64,000 nt of DNA from an uncultured Veillonella sp. (GTDB taxonomy: Bacteria; Bacillota; Negativicutes; Veillonellales; Veillonellaceae), in the NCBI GenBank assembly GCA_900550175.1, contig URQX01000002.1, positions 17,520 through 81,519 on the forward strand, read 5' to 3'. Positions 17,876-26,546 of this stretch are shown here, piece by piece. The notes beneath the pieces are model-generated. The model was not told the origin of the DNA and made no database searches. It worked only from the letters and a program-made list of their open reading frames with translations. The translations under genes and the position numbers were made by a program. How positions within the stretch are numbered: position 1 is the stretch's first letter; each line of letters begins with the position of its first letter.

Positions 17876-17914
17876 AATGTTATGTTAGCTATATTTCAAT
17901 ATAATCAGTATCTG

Positions 17915-19738
17915 TTAAATGACTGAAACACCCGTGCTAGTATCGTCAGCACGATGAATGGAATCAATGCCCACGGCTTGCCAGCCCCAGCTATTCTTTT
18001 TCTTATTAAAGGATCGGATAGCGGTCAACGAAACGACATCACCGTTCATCAAATGGTGCTGTTCCACTAATTTTTTATCGATAAATACATTATGTTTCAC
18101 TGTGAAGGCTATCCCAGCCTCTATAACTTTAATTTTTTCGCCAAATTGTTTAATAAGCGTCTTTGGTGCCTCTTCGTCAGTAATTTCACAGGATACGGCT
18201 TGGAATCCCGTAGTGCCATCTGAACGTTCATAAGTGGTATAAACAACAGACACTACATCCATTTCACGAATAGATGTCTGATTATCATAATGGTACGTAA
18301 GGGTTCTGTCACCTTCGGCGACGATAAATGCCTTGTGTGCTTTTTCAGAAATATAATTCACTACCCCAATGGTAGTTGGTAGGAATCTATTAAGTAATTC
18401 CGCTGCTGCTAAACTATGCTCTTTATAAAATCCATCATCAATGGATGGGCTATCCGACACATACCAGCTAGCATGCATATACTGATTGAGGGTTTCCCCT
18501 ATTTTATGACCTTCCTTCGTGCGATACGCATGCAACGCTTGAACCTCGGCACTTGCCAAATCATACTGACCTAACGCCACCAATTCTTGAATAGCACCCA
18601 GTTTAGCACGCCCATTAAATTGTAAATCACATTGGCACGTGAGCGACTTAGCATAACAAGATAATGCCATAGCATGATCACCCGCCATAGTCTCCGCCAA
18701 ACCATTCCAAAGCCAGAACGAACTGGGCTTAGATTGTAATAGGTGGAGAATGATATCTCGTGCTTTATCAACTTCGCCCACCAACAAGTAGGCCTTTGCC
18801 AAGGACCATTGTAAGAAGAATGTATTTTCCGTCAAAGAACCTATACGTTTTTCCGTGATATCACACAAATGATGAATAATGTCCTTATCCACATACCGAT
18901 TGAGGCTATCCAAGGACTTTTTAAGAACCCGCATCACCAAGGATGGCCATTCGTGATGTTTACCATCACTGCCCACATACGGTGCCACCTGATAATCACA
19001 CGCTTCAAGCTCGTCAAAATCCATTTGTAATGCGTAATTGTACAATGCGATATGCCCCTCTACATTATCAATAGATAGCACCGTTCCCCAAATACACCGT
19101 AATAAGGATACCTCTTGTGAAAGTCCCAACGAGAATAGCTCGTCTAAACATCCTGTCACATGTTGAATAGTAAGAGGTGACTCTTTCGCCTTTTGCTGTA
19201 GTATCTTATATAGACACCATGCATAGGATCGTTTTACCGTCACATCATCTGAAAACTCTGCATGCAATGTCTTCGCTCGTTTTGTAGCTTCTAAGATTTC
19301 ACCTGCAGCCTTAAGCTCTTTAATAGTAGATAATTCCTTAATCGCCGGACTACCAAGGCGCAAAGCATACTGTGTCTGTTTAAATAGAATATCATCAGCT
19401 TCGTCAATAGCTAATTTTTGTAGTTCACCTTGATACAGCTTTACCTCGCCATCGTCATGCATTGCATTGGCTCGTTTGATGAGGTCAATCAGGCACCATG
19501 CACAAGCACGGATATCCCAAGGGCCTGGATTGGGTTGCTTTATCAAGGTTTGAGCCATTGCATAGGCATTATCAAGGTTCCCCTCTCGACGCGCTTCGAA
19601 TACGTCCATACTAGTAACCCGACTTGCACCAACATCCGCATCATCATTGGTAGCCATAGCGTTGGTCATTGTCATATCCTTATCATCAGTCATCCCTATC
19701 ACACCCTCGTTAGTTGCATTCCAATTTATAGATTCCAT
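17915..19738 (-). CDS. TPR-repeat protein with C-terminal OB/cold-shock-like domains
   Basis: 607 residues, ATG after a GGAGG site. Residues ~45-420 form TPR-like helical pairs (for example EARREGNLDNAYAMAQTLIK, SLAKAYLLVGEVDKARDIIL). Residues ~455-600 are beta-rich and look like one or two small OB or cold-shock-type folds (YISEKAHKAFIVAEG, EAGIAFTVKHNVFIDKKLVE, GWQAVGIDSI). No nuclease or ATPase motif is visible, so a scaffold or nucleic-acid-binding role is the most that can be inferred. Its promoter carries the conserved CRISPR-locus box (19802-19846), linking its expression to the cas operon, and it is divergent from the WYL regulator. Confidence 0.6.
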   Translation of the reverse strand: MESINWNATNEGVIGMTDDKDMTMTNAMATNDDADVGASRVTSMDVFEARREGNLDNAYAMAQTLIKQPNPGPWDIRACAWCLIDLIKRANAMHDDGEVKLYQGELQKLAIDEADDILFKQTQYALRLGSPAIKELSTIKELKAAGEILEATKRAKTLHAEFSDDVTVKRSYAWCLYKILQQKAKESPLTIQHVTGCLDELFSLGLSQEVSLLRCIWGTVLSIDNVEGHIALYNYALQMDFDELEACDYQVAPYVGSDGKHHEWPSLVMRVLKKSLDSLNRYVDKDIIHHLCDITEKRIGSLTENTFFLQWSLAKAYLLVGEVDKARDIILHLLQSKPSSFWLWNGLAETMAGDHAMALSCYAKSLTCQCDLQFNGRAKLGAIQELVALGQYDLASAEVQALHAYRTKEGHKIGETLNQYMHASWYVSDSPSIDDGFYKEHSLAAAELLNRFLPTTIGVVNYISEKAHKAFIVAEGDRTLTYHYDNQTSIREMDVVSVVYTTYERSDGTTGFQAVSCEITDEEAPKTLIKQFGEKIKVIEAGIAFTVKHNVFIDKKLVEQHHLMNGDVVSLTAIRSFNKKKNSWGWQAVGIDSIHRADDTSTGVSVI

Positions 19739-19801
19739 ATAAGCCTCCTTGAAAATAGATTTCCTTATGTAGCACTAATTTCTTGTTATTTCTGTATCGT
19801 T

Positions 19802-19846
19802 AGTATATCCAAGAACGCCATACATAACAGTTCAAAAAAACTAGGA
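19802..19846 (-). promoter_or_regulatory. CRISPR-locus promoter with conserved upstream box, copy 4
   Basis: TATACT (minus, 19802-19807) is 22 bp from TTGAAC, the end of an AATTCCTAGTTTTTTTGAAC box. It drives the TPR gene and lies in the 200-bp divergent region shared with the WYL regulator, a plausible place for autoregulation. Confidence 0.5.
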
Positions 19847-19940
19847 ATTAATCATCTCTAGGGCAATTCAACTCTATAAAAATACATTAAAATTTGTTAT
19901 AGTATTCATGAAAGTTTCATTTTCAAACTAAGGAGGACCT

Positions 19941-22271
19941 ATGCCAAGTGTAACGAATTATCTAAAAAACGTTAAAAATATGCGTCTCTTTTTTCGTAGC
20001 TTAGCCATGGGCCTACATACGAGAAACACGGCACCTAAACGAGGTATCAAAAAAAGTCTTCACGACGATTACTTAAAACGCCTCGCCTATTTCAATATGG
20101 GGTCCAAGATTCGGGACACTCAAATCGGACGTACGCGCGTCCATACCATTACCAAGCAAGATTTTTACTGGGGTCACAATTATTTAGCCAATTTGTACGC
20201 ACTCTATGCAATGAAGCCAGAAACAATTATCCTAATTTTGGCTATTATCAATACTATTAGTAAATATACGAGTTGCACCATAACAGAGATATACGAGCAT
20301 ATCAACGATGATCCGTATATATTACCGGCATACCAATCGTTTTTAGAGGAAAAATATAAAGATTCGAAGAAAGAAATTCCAGATATTATCGAAAAGCAAA
20401 CCCTAACACGGATCATAAAAAAACTTATTACAATTGGTATTATTGAGGAGATTATACAAAAGAATACCTATGTATATAGCCTAGTTTCAATCGGTCTTGA
20501 ATCATGTACACTACAAGAATTAGAACAGCTAAATCGTGCTGTATTCGTATATAAAAATATCTCTTTATTTGGTACTGCTGGACACACCTTACTAGCCAAG
20601 TTACAAACGCTCATCAGTGATACATCCCTCTTAGATGAACTAGAACAGCCAACACCACCGGATTACGAATCACAATATATATTTACCTATAATAATCCAT
20701 TGCACATCATCGATGAAACAATTCTGTATACCCTTGCCGATGCCTTACATCACCATAAAATGGTTGAGCTTAATTTCTGCAATAAACGTAGACCCAAAGT
20801 AACGGTTCGACCTGTGAGGATTGAATCAGATTATATAGGCAACCGCGATTACCTTATAGCCGTACATCATCATACACTCGTTACCTACCGGATTGATACT
20901 ATAAGTGCAGTAAGCATAAAAAACACTTATAACAATGATACGCCACCACCAGTAGCTAAAGCGCGTTATAATACAACACTTCATCTACGGTTCCACAAGT
21001 TACAGGGATATACGACAGCATGGACCCATTTTGTAGATACGTTCCGCCACATGCTAACTAATTGTGAAAAATCTACGACAGAATACACTGATATTTATAT
21101 ACACGTTCAAGATGGGCAGATCCTTCTCCCTTTGTTGCGTACTTTTTTACCTTATATTGAAATCATACAAAGCACACCGGAAAGCATTCGTAAGCGGTTC
21201 AATGACAACTTACGATACACCCAATACGAAACTGTATCTGAACCAAGCAGCTATACTAAAAAGCCCCATCCATCTTGGAATCTGCTTTCACCAGAACCAG
21301 TCGAATCAGACGCGACCACCTCACCACTACTAAATGAAATCACGGCCGTAACCTGTGCCACACAATACCGAATTCAACAAGACCTCATTAATGGCGTAGC
21401 CTACATATTAGATGATTTACAATTTATCATGAAGCACCGTCCCTTATTAGATAGTTATGCACCGGTAGAAGAAAACGACCAATACGAACACGCCTTACCA
21501 AGCTATATCGTTCGACCAGAGGCACATGGGCTAGAACCACTGTTTCCCAATTTACCATCACTTGTTACCACTATAGCAGAGCGCATGTTCTTAAAAGATT
21601 TACTGAGTGATAATCGTATCAACTGGATGATACCTCATACTGTGAGTCAACAATTGGCACAAGCATTATATGATGTACCGAATACATTACCAAATCATAC
21701 GTGGAACAACCGCAGTCTCGCTATCGATGAAACAGCGGAGTCCTACGAAAATCATCAACGTTGTACTGATGCCATGATGAACGGTACGAGTATCTCTTGG
21801 ACTACTGCCGGAACTACCATGACAGTACTTCCTTGCAAGATGGAATATAACGGAGCTACCAATGGCTATGCACTCATTGGATATCACCTTGATGATCATA
21901 CGTTTGGGTATTATCCACTGCACACCCTACCTAGTGTCACAGTTGGTATAAATCAGATTGACATCGATATAGATGCTATGTACAGAGAATACCAAGAGAC
22001 AAACCAACAAACCGTAACCTTCTCTGTATACGATATTAATAATGCCATCGATCGTTGTTTTAATGCCTTCTCTAACTATGACATTGTAGGGAGTGAAACA
22101 GATCCGAACGAGTTTACACTCAATGTAGCATACTTGCCGTTCCAAGAAACGGATATCCTACGTATCCTATTGTCCCTCGGTGCCGCAGTCCGCGTACATG
22201 AACCACAAACACTCAAAGAAAAACTCGACAGTATATACAAACAAGCCATTACATTGTTAGGAGAGTCATAA
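19941..22271 (+). CDS. WYL-domain transcriptional regulator
   Basis: 776 residues, with AAGGAGG before ATG. Residues ~90-180 look like a winged helix (TIILILAIINTISKYTSCTI... LTRIIKKLITIGIIEEIIQ). Residues ~270-335 match a WYL domain (KMVELNFCNKRRPKVTVRPV, then GNRDYLIAVHHHTLVTYRID), a ligand-sensing fold found in many CRISPR-linked regulators and thought to bind nucleic-acid ligands. The last 300 residues are not recognised. Its stop overlaps the start of the CARF-HEPN gene (TAATG), so the two are co-translated. It is the best candidate to bind the box shared by four promoters in this locus. Confidence 0.75.
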   Translation: MPSVTNYLKNVKNMRLFFRSLAMGLHTRNTAPKRGIKKSLHDDYLKRLAYFNMGSKIRDTQIGRTRVHTITKQDFYWGHNYLANLYALYAMKPETIILILAIINTISKYTSCTITEIYEHINDDPYILPAYQSFLEEKYKDSKKEIPDIIEKQTLTRIIKKLITIGIIEEIIQKNTYVYSLVSIGLESCTLQELEQLNRAVFVYKNISLFGTAGHTLLAKLQTLISDTSLLDELEQPTPPDYESQYIFTYNNPLHIIDETILYTLADALHHHKMVELNFCNKRRPKVTVRPVRIESDYIGNRDYLIAVHHHTLVTYRIDTISAVSIKNTYNNDTPPPVAKARYNTTLHLRFHKLQGYTTAWTHFVDTFRHMLTNCEKSTTEYTDIYIHVQDGQILLPLLRTFLPYIEIIQSTPESIRKRFNDNLRYTQYETVSEPSSYTKKPHPSWNLLSPEPVESDATTSPLLNEITAVTCATQYRIQQDLINGVAYILDDLQFIMKHRPLLDSYAPVEENDQYEHALPSYIVRPEAHGLEPLFPNLPSLVTTIAERMFLKDLLSDNRINWMIPHTVSQQLAQALYDVPNTLPNHTWNNRSLAIDETAESYENHQRCTDAMMNGTSISWTTAGTTMTVLPCKMEYNGATNGYALIGYHLDDHTFGYYPLHTLPSVTVGINQIDIDIDAMYREYQETNQQTVTFSVYDINNAIDRCFNAFSNYDIVGSETDPNEFTLNVAYLPFQETDILRILLSLGAAVRVHEPQTLKEKLDSIYKQAITLLGES

Positions 22272-24211
22272 TGGAACACCATATATACCTTACGTTTTTG
22301 ACAGCATTTAAATCTAAATTCCCATATGATGAAGATAGGCTCAGAAATACACTTGTATCGACAACGATTAAAAAGCCTTATAACGAAATCATACAAACTA
22401 GTGAATCCGTATTAAAGACCGTACTCCATGATAAACGGAACCAGTTTACATTAGAAAAACTATTCTTTTTTGAAACAAAGGAACTTTCAACAAAAATCAA
22501 ATGTGTAGACAATCCAAGTCAACATATTACGACAAAACAAATCTTTGAATCACGCATAACTGATTTTATCAATGAATATAACATCGATTTGGACTGGTCA
22601 TCCAACACGGTCGAATATATCAAATGCGGCGATATCGAAAATATCAGCAACCTCAAGGCAAGTATCCTCGACATGTCCCAACAAATGATGAAGTTTTATC
22701 ATGCCCAACCTAAAGAAGATACAGTAACATTGCATGTAGATTTGACGGGAGGTCCTCGCACAGCTATCATGCTCATGCTCGCCATCATTCGCCTCGTGGC
22801 CTACCAAGGCATACAAATCGGCTCTATTTCATATGCTAACTTAGATAATGAAAGCAATACGATTACTATATATGAAAGCAAGGATATTTATTTCCTATTC
22901 GACATGATTGCCGGTTTCTCCGAGTTCACACACTATGGTGATGCTAACACATTGCGTCATTACTTTGACCAAACCAACACCGAAGATGAACTAACCAATC
23001 AACTACTCTCTAAAATGGGTGATTTTTCAGAAGCAATCAGCCTATCTAGTCGCGGATTATTCCAATCATCCGTAGAAGGTATTGATACATTATTTACTAA
23101 TATTTCCAATCGTCCTCAAGATAATAGTCAGTTTGAATTAGGTATCTTTCAGCTCATGCGCAATAAAATCCAAGAAAGCTACGAGACCATATTATCCGAT
23201 CCAGAGGATGACCTTGTATATATCGAGTGGTGCCTGCAAAATGATTACTTGCAACAAGCATTGGCGCTATTCATTGAATATGTACCACGGACTATTCTGA
23301 AGGAAAAGATTATTCATCTTGATGCCAATACATTCAAGACTAAAAAGAATGACAACCGTAGCACGGAAATGCTACACTTTAACCAAATCAACGATAAAAT
23401 CGGATCTTTTTTAGCAGATCTACAAACCACCTATATGTCTCAAGCTATACAGGCTACTAAAAAAGCATTACATGACTATTTAGACGAATTAGCAACAACA
23501 TCTATCAGTATTAGTAATTTAGCAGATTCTAGTGAAAAACCAATTTCAAAAGAGATGACTCAGCTACCTACATTAGAAGCCAACCTTTACCAACAAGTAG
23601 ATACTATAATGAATCAATATCACATCTTACCAGGCATGAATTCTTCACAATATCAATTTAAACAGTTCATCAAATTCCTAAGTGATATTACACTAAATGG
23701 ATCTAATATGGGAAATCTAAATGCCCTTCCGAAAGAAGTCCGTCAAGTATGTGTCAACTTGATAGCAAAGAAAAACTCTACTGTAAAAAATCTAATACAC
23801 GTTGACGATAACTATTGTATTACGATACATAGAGGTGCTAAATATTTTTTAATACGAAAAGAATTATTTAATGGATTAAAGAACAACTGTAATGATGAAA
23901 CAATCAAAATTATCTTCAACTTTACAGCCGATAATGATAAGCTTTATACCTATGATTACGAAAACGATTTTCCTAACAATATATTTAACATTAAAGGGCT
24001 ATCGCTTAATCAATACTTATCTGAACCGCTCGCCAACGATACCATTGATTTGCTAACTTCATACAATACACTCAAACAAGTTCGTAACGATACGGCCCAT
24101 GCCAACGAAGAAAAAAAAGGCCGCTATACAAGCAGCCGAGATATACGTCATGAAATAAAACGATGTTTGGGGATAATAAGGAAACTAACTATGCATATCA
24201 AAGCGTGTTAA
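22271..24211 (+). CDS. CARF-HEPN ribonuclease (Csm6/Csx1-like effector)
   Basis: 646 residues. Residues ~145-190 carry a CARF-type nucleotide-binding segment (HVDLTGGPRTAIMLMLAIIR), expected to bind the cyclic oligoadenylate made by Cas10. The C-terminus has the HEPN RNase motif R-x4-H (QVRNDTAHANEEK, ~612-624). Together this is the layout of the collateral RNases of type III systems that cut RNA non-specifically once activated. The middle ~300 residues are helical and not assigned. It is coupled to the WYL gene and followed by a bidirectional terminator. Subfamily cannot be fixed by eye. Confidence 0.78.
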   Translation: MEHHIYLTFLTAFKSKFPYDEDRLRNTLVSTTIKKPYNEIIQTSESVLKTVLHDKRNQFTLEKLFFFETKELSTKIKCVDNPSQHITTKQIFESRITDFINEYNIDLDWSSNTVEYIKCGDIENISNLKASILDMSQQMMKFYHAQPKEDTVTLHVDLTGGPRTAIMLMLAIIRLVAYQGIQIGSISYANLDNESNTITIYESKDIYFLFDMIAGFSEFTHYGDANTLRHYFDQTNTEDELTNQLLSKMGDFSEAISLSSRGLFQSSVEGIDTLFTNISNRPQDNSQFELGIFQLMRNKIQESYETILSDPEDDLVYIEWCLQNDYLQQALALFIEYVPRTILKEKIIHLDANTFKTKKNDNRSTEMLHFNQINDKIGSFLADLQTTYMSQAIQATKKALHDYLDELATTSISISNLADSSEKPISKEMTQLPTLEANLYQQVDTIMNQYHILPGMNSSQYQFKQFIKFLSDITLNGSNMGNLNALPKEVRQVCVNLIAKKNSTVKNLIHVDDNYCITIHRGAKYFLIRKELFNGLKNNCNDETIKIIFNFTADNDKLYTYDYENDFPNNIFNIKGLSLNQYLSEPLANDTIDLLTSYNTLKQVRNDTAHANEEKKGRYTSSRDIRHEIKRCLGIIRKLTMHIKAC

Positions 24212-24231
24212 TCGAAAATTAAATAAAAAAT

Positions 24232-24280
24232 AAAAGGAACCATTTCAACTCATCTATATAAGTTAAAATGGTTCCTTTTT
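24232..24280. terminator. Bidirectional terminator between convergent genes
   Basis: AAAAGGAACCATTT pairs with AAATGGTTCCTTTT, giving T-runs on both strands. It serves the CARF-HEPN gene on the plus strand and the 727-residue gene on the minus strand. Confidence 0.75.
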
Positions 24281-24335
24281 AGAATTACCTAGTTATATCT
24301 TTTATGTTCTATTTCTAATTTCTCTTGATATTTTC

Positions 24336-26519
24336 CTATCTAAACATATACACCAACAACTCTTTATAGTTATCTCTTATCAGATTATTAGTAAATAGTT
24401 CTTTTGATTGTTTAGCTAACTCATTATCACCAACCAATGTATAGTATTCAACCAGTCCTCCAGCAATAATATTATCGATAGCCGCAGCTCGTTCTTGTAC
24501 GATTGTTTGGGTTAGTTGCATAAATTCTGCAGCTAATTCATTTTTATTGAATTTAACAGCTAGTAGTGCAAAGTACTTATAAATAAGTTCCCATGGATGA
24601 CCATTCACATGTTCAGCTTTATTGCCTTTATGTAAATTTTGTATCCAGCTTAATAGGTTGCGGCGCTTTTCCGAGTTCAACTCGTCTACATAAAATCTAT
24701 ACAATGCCTTAATGTACACATAAAACGCAAATTTAAAGGATTGTACCTTTTGCTCGTCGTCTGTCATATCTTTCAAATAGCTAAATTGTTCCCATACATT
24801 GTCATGTCCGCCAAAATACTGGGACGCATATTTTTCATAGCCATCACGGTTATCCATATCAATGTAGTGATGAAGCAAATAAGATAGTGTAATGTTATAA
24901 TCGATTGATTTTTCATCAAATTGAGCTAATGCTTGTTCAAAGTACTCCTCAGCCTGAGTATCTTGCAAATAAGCATAGACTTGACCGCACTGGCTTAATG
25001 CACGGCCTTTACTAATGCTAACTATATCATCAGACTCAACTAATAATTGACGTAAGGATGCCAATTCATCCTCATATTCGAGGATTTCTTTTGCTAGTGA
25101 AAGTGCCTCTTCATATCTATATTGATCATTAAGCATAACTACTCTACGTTTGAGAGTTAGCAAATAGTCCTCTACATGACAATATTTAGCGAATCCTTTT
25201 GCAATCTCAAAGCATCGTTCAGCCATTAAGCTGTCTCCAATATGGTTATATGCTGTAATCCCCGCATCATAAAACGCATATTTACTAGCTTCAGATTTTT
25301 CTAGATTCGCTACTAATGGTTCTAAATGGTTATATAAATACACCAGCTCATCCTGTTTCAGCAGGTTAGAATTCGCATACTTGGCAAACTGGCGAACGGA
25401 TTCCTCTATCGCTTCGACATCTGTGGCCGCTGAAATCCATTGCTCGATTTTCGGGAACCATTGCTCCCAATAATAGTCTTTAAAATCACTACGACTTTGC
25501 TTTGTTTCAAAAAGTGTAGATAACACTTTAAAATAGTCTTTTTGTTGATATGCCATAACAGCTTTTTCATAGGCCATATCAATATCGTCATATGTAAAGA
25601 TGAGATTTTGACTAGAGCCATTAAGTCGAGTAGCTTGCTCAACAAACGATTGATGCCAAGCTAGAGGGCTTTCACCAGTTTTATTATGATTTAAAATCGC
25701 ACAAATCGTATCTGCTAAGTAGAGAAAAGTATATCGTGTAGATTCAGATTCATTAGCATTGTAATAAATAGAACGTACTGAGAAATCCTCAATCTCTAAA
25801 TCCAAACGATTGGTTTCTAATAATTTACGATCTAAAGCAGCACGGTAATTATAGTCATTTGCCACTTGGAAAAAGCGTGTATCATTATTGGTATTTGCTT
25901 CTGGTGTACTATTCTTGAAATCAAAATCTTTATAGCCTAAATTAATATATTTCTTACAAAGCTCCTTATCGCTAGCTTTCACAGGAACTAAACGTGTGGC
26001 TAAATCAAATTTAACCTTAGCTACATGCAAATCAAAGGGATTATGAAAAACAAGGCGTGATACCGTTGAGTAAGCCATATTCATATATAAATTACTAGCA
26101 TATTCATCATTAACAAGCATACTAGTAGACTTATGATTCAAGATGGTCTTGCCTGTTCCGCTCTTAAGCATCATAACAATACGATATTGACCATTTCTCT
26201 TATATTTACCAATTGGCTTTCCTTTATAAGTACATTGTTGAAAGAACTCTGGCAAGGTTTCTTGCAACTCTGTTTTCATTAATTTTACATTATATCCATT
26301 CGTATTACGCTTATTAGTATGTAAATCCTCTGGATACTTACATTCAACCGTTTCTGCCACAGCACGGAAATAATCATCTAACCGCTGCTTTTCATTCCAA
26401 GCATCTTTATCATGCCCTTTATCATCATATACAATACCTGCTATAAAGAGAGGTTCTTTATTCCCAGCGCCCTTAAAACCTTCAAAATCCCCATTTTCAT
26501 CTAATGCAATCGTAATCAT
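24336..26519 (-). CDS. DUF3800-like (RNase H fold) plus TPR protein, apparently active copy
   Basis: 727 residues. The N-terminus (MITIALDENGDF, PLFIAGIVYDD) and the later FLYLADTICAILNH resemble the first strand (D-E-x-G) and final L-A-D helix of DUF3800 proteins, a predicted RNase H-like nuclease family; D7, E8 and the D of LADT are the likely metal ligands. From ~290 onward the protein is built of TPR-like helical repeats (YEKAVMAYQQKDYFKVLSTL, GRALSQCGQVYAYLQDTQAE). A paralogue lies 27 bases upstream. Both sit between the CARF-HEPN gene and array 3, so a role as a CRISPR-linked effector is possible but not shown. Confidence 0.5.
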   Translation of the reverse strand: MITIALDENGDFEGFKGAGNKEPLFIAGIVYDDKGHDKDAWNEKQRLDDYFRAVAETVECKYPEDLHTNKRNTNGYNVKLMKTELQETLPEFFQQCTYKGKPIGKYKRNGQYRIVMMLKSGTGKTILNHKSTSMLVNDEYASNLYMNMAYSTVSRLVFHNPFDLHVAKVKFDLATRLVPVKASDKELCKKYINLGYKDFDFKNSTPEANTNNDTRFFQVANDYNYRAALDRKLLETNRLDLEIEDFSVRSIYYNANESESTRYTFLYLADTICAILNHNKTGESPLAWHQSFVEQATRLNGSSQNLIFTYDDIDMAYEKAVMAYQQKDYFKVLSTLFETKQSRSDFKDYYWEQWFPKIEQWISAATDVEAIEESVRQFAKYANSNLLKQDELVYLYNHLEPLVANLEKSEASKYAFYDAGITAYNHIGDSLMAERCFEIAKGFAKYCHVEDYLLTLKRRVVMLNDQYRYEEALSLAKEILEYEDELASLRQLLVESDDIVSISKGRALSQCGQVYAYLQDTQAEEYFEQALAQFDEKSIDYNITLSYLLHHYIDMDNRDGYEKYASQYFGGHDNVWEQFSYLKDMTDDEQKVQSFKFAFYVYIKALYRFYVDELNSEKRRNLLSWIQNLHKGNKAEHVNGHPWELIYKYFALLAVKFNKNELAAEFMQLTQTIVQERAAAIDNIIAGGLVEYYTLVGDNELAKQSKELFTNNLIRDNYKELLVYMFR

Positions 26520-26546
26520 ACTAATCTTCCCTTACATATATATGAC

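Noticed and set aside
18571..18771. Short frames opposite or inside known genes
   Set aside because: They overlap well-supported coding sequences in other frames and lack ribosome sites; they were treated as shadows.
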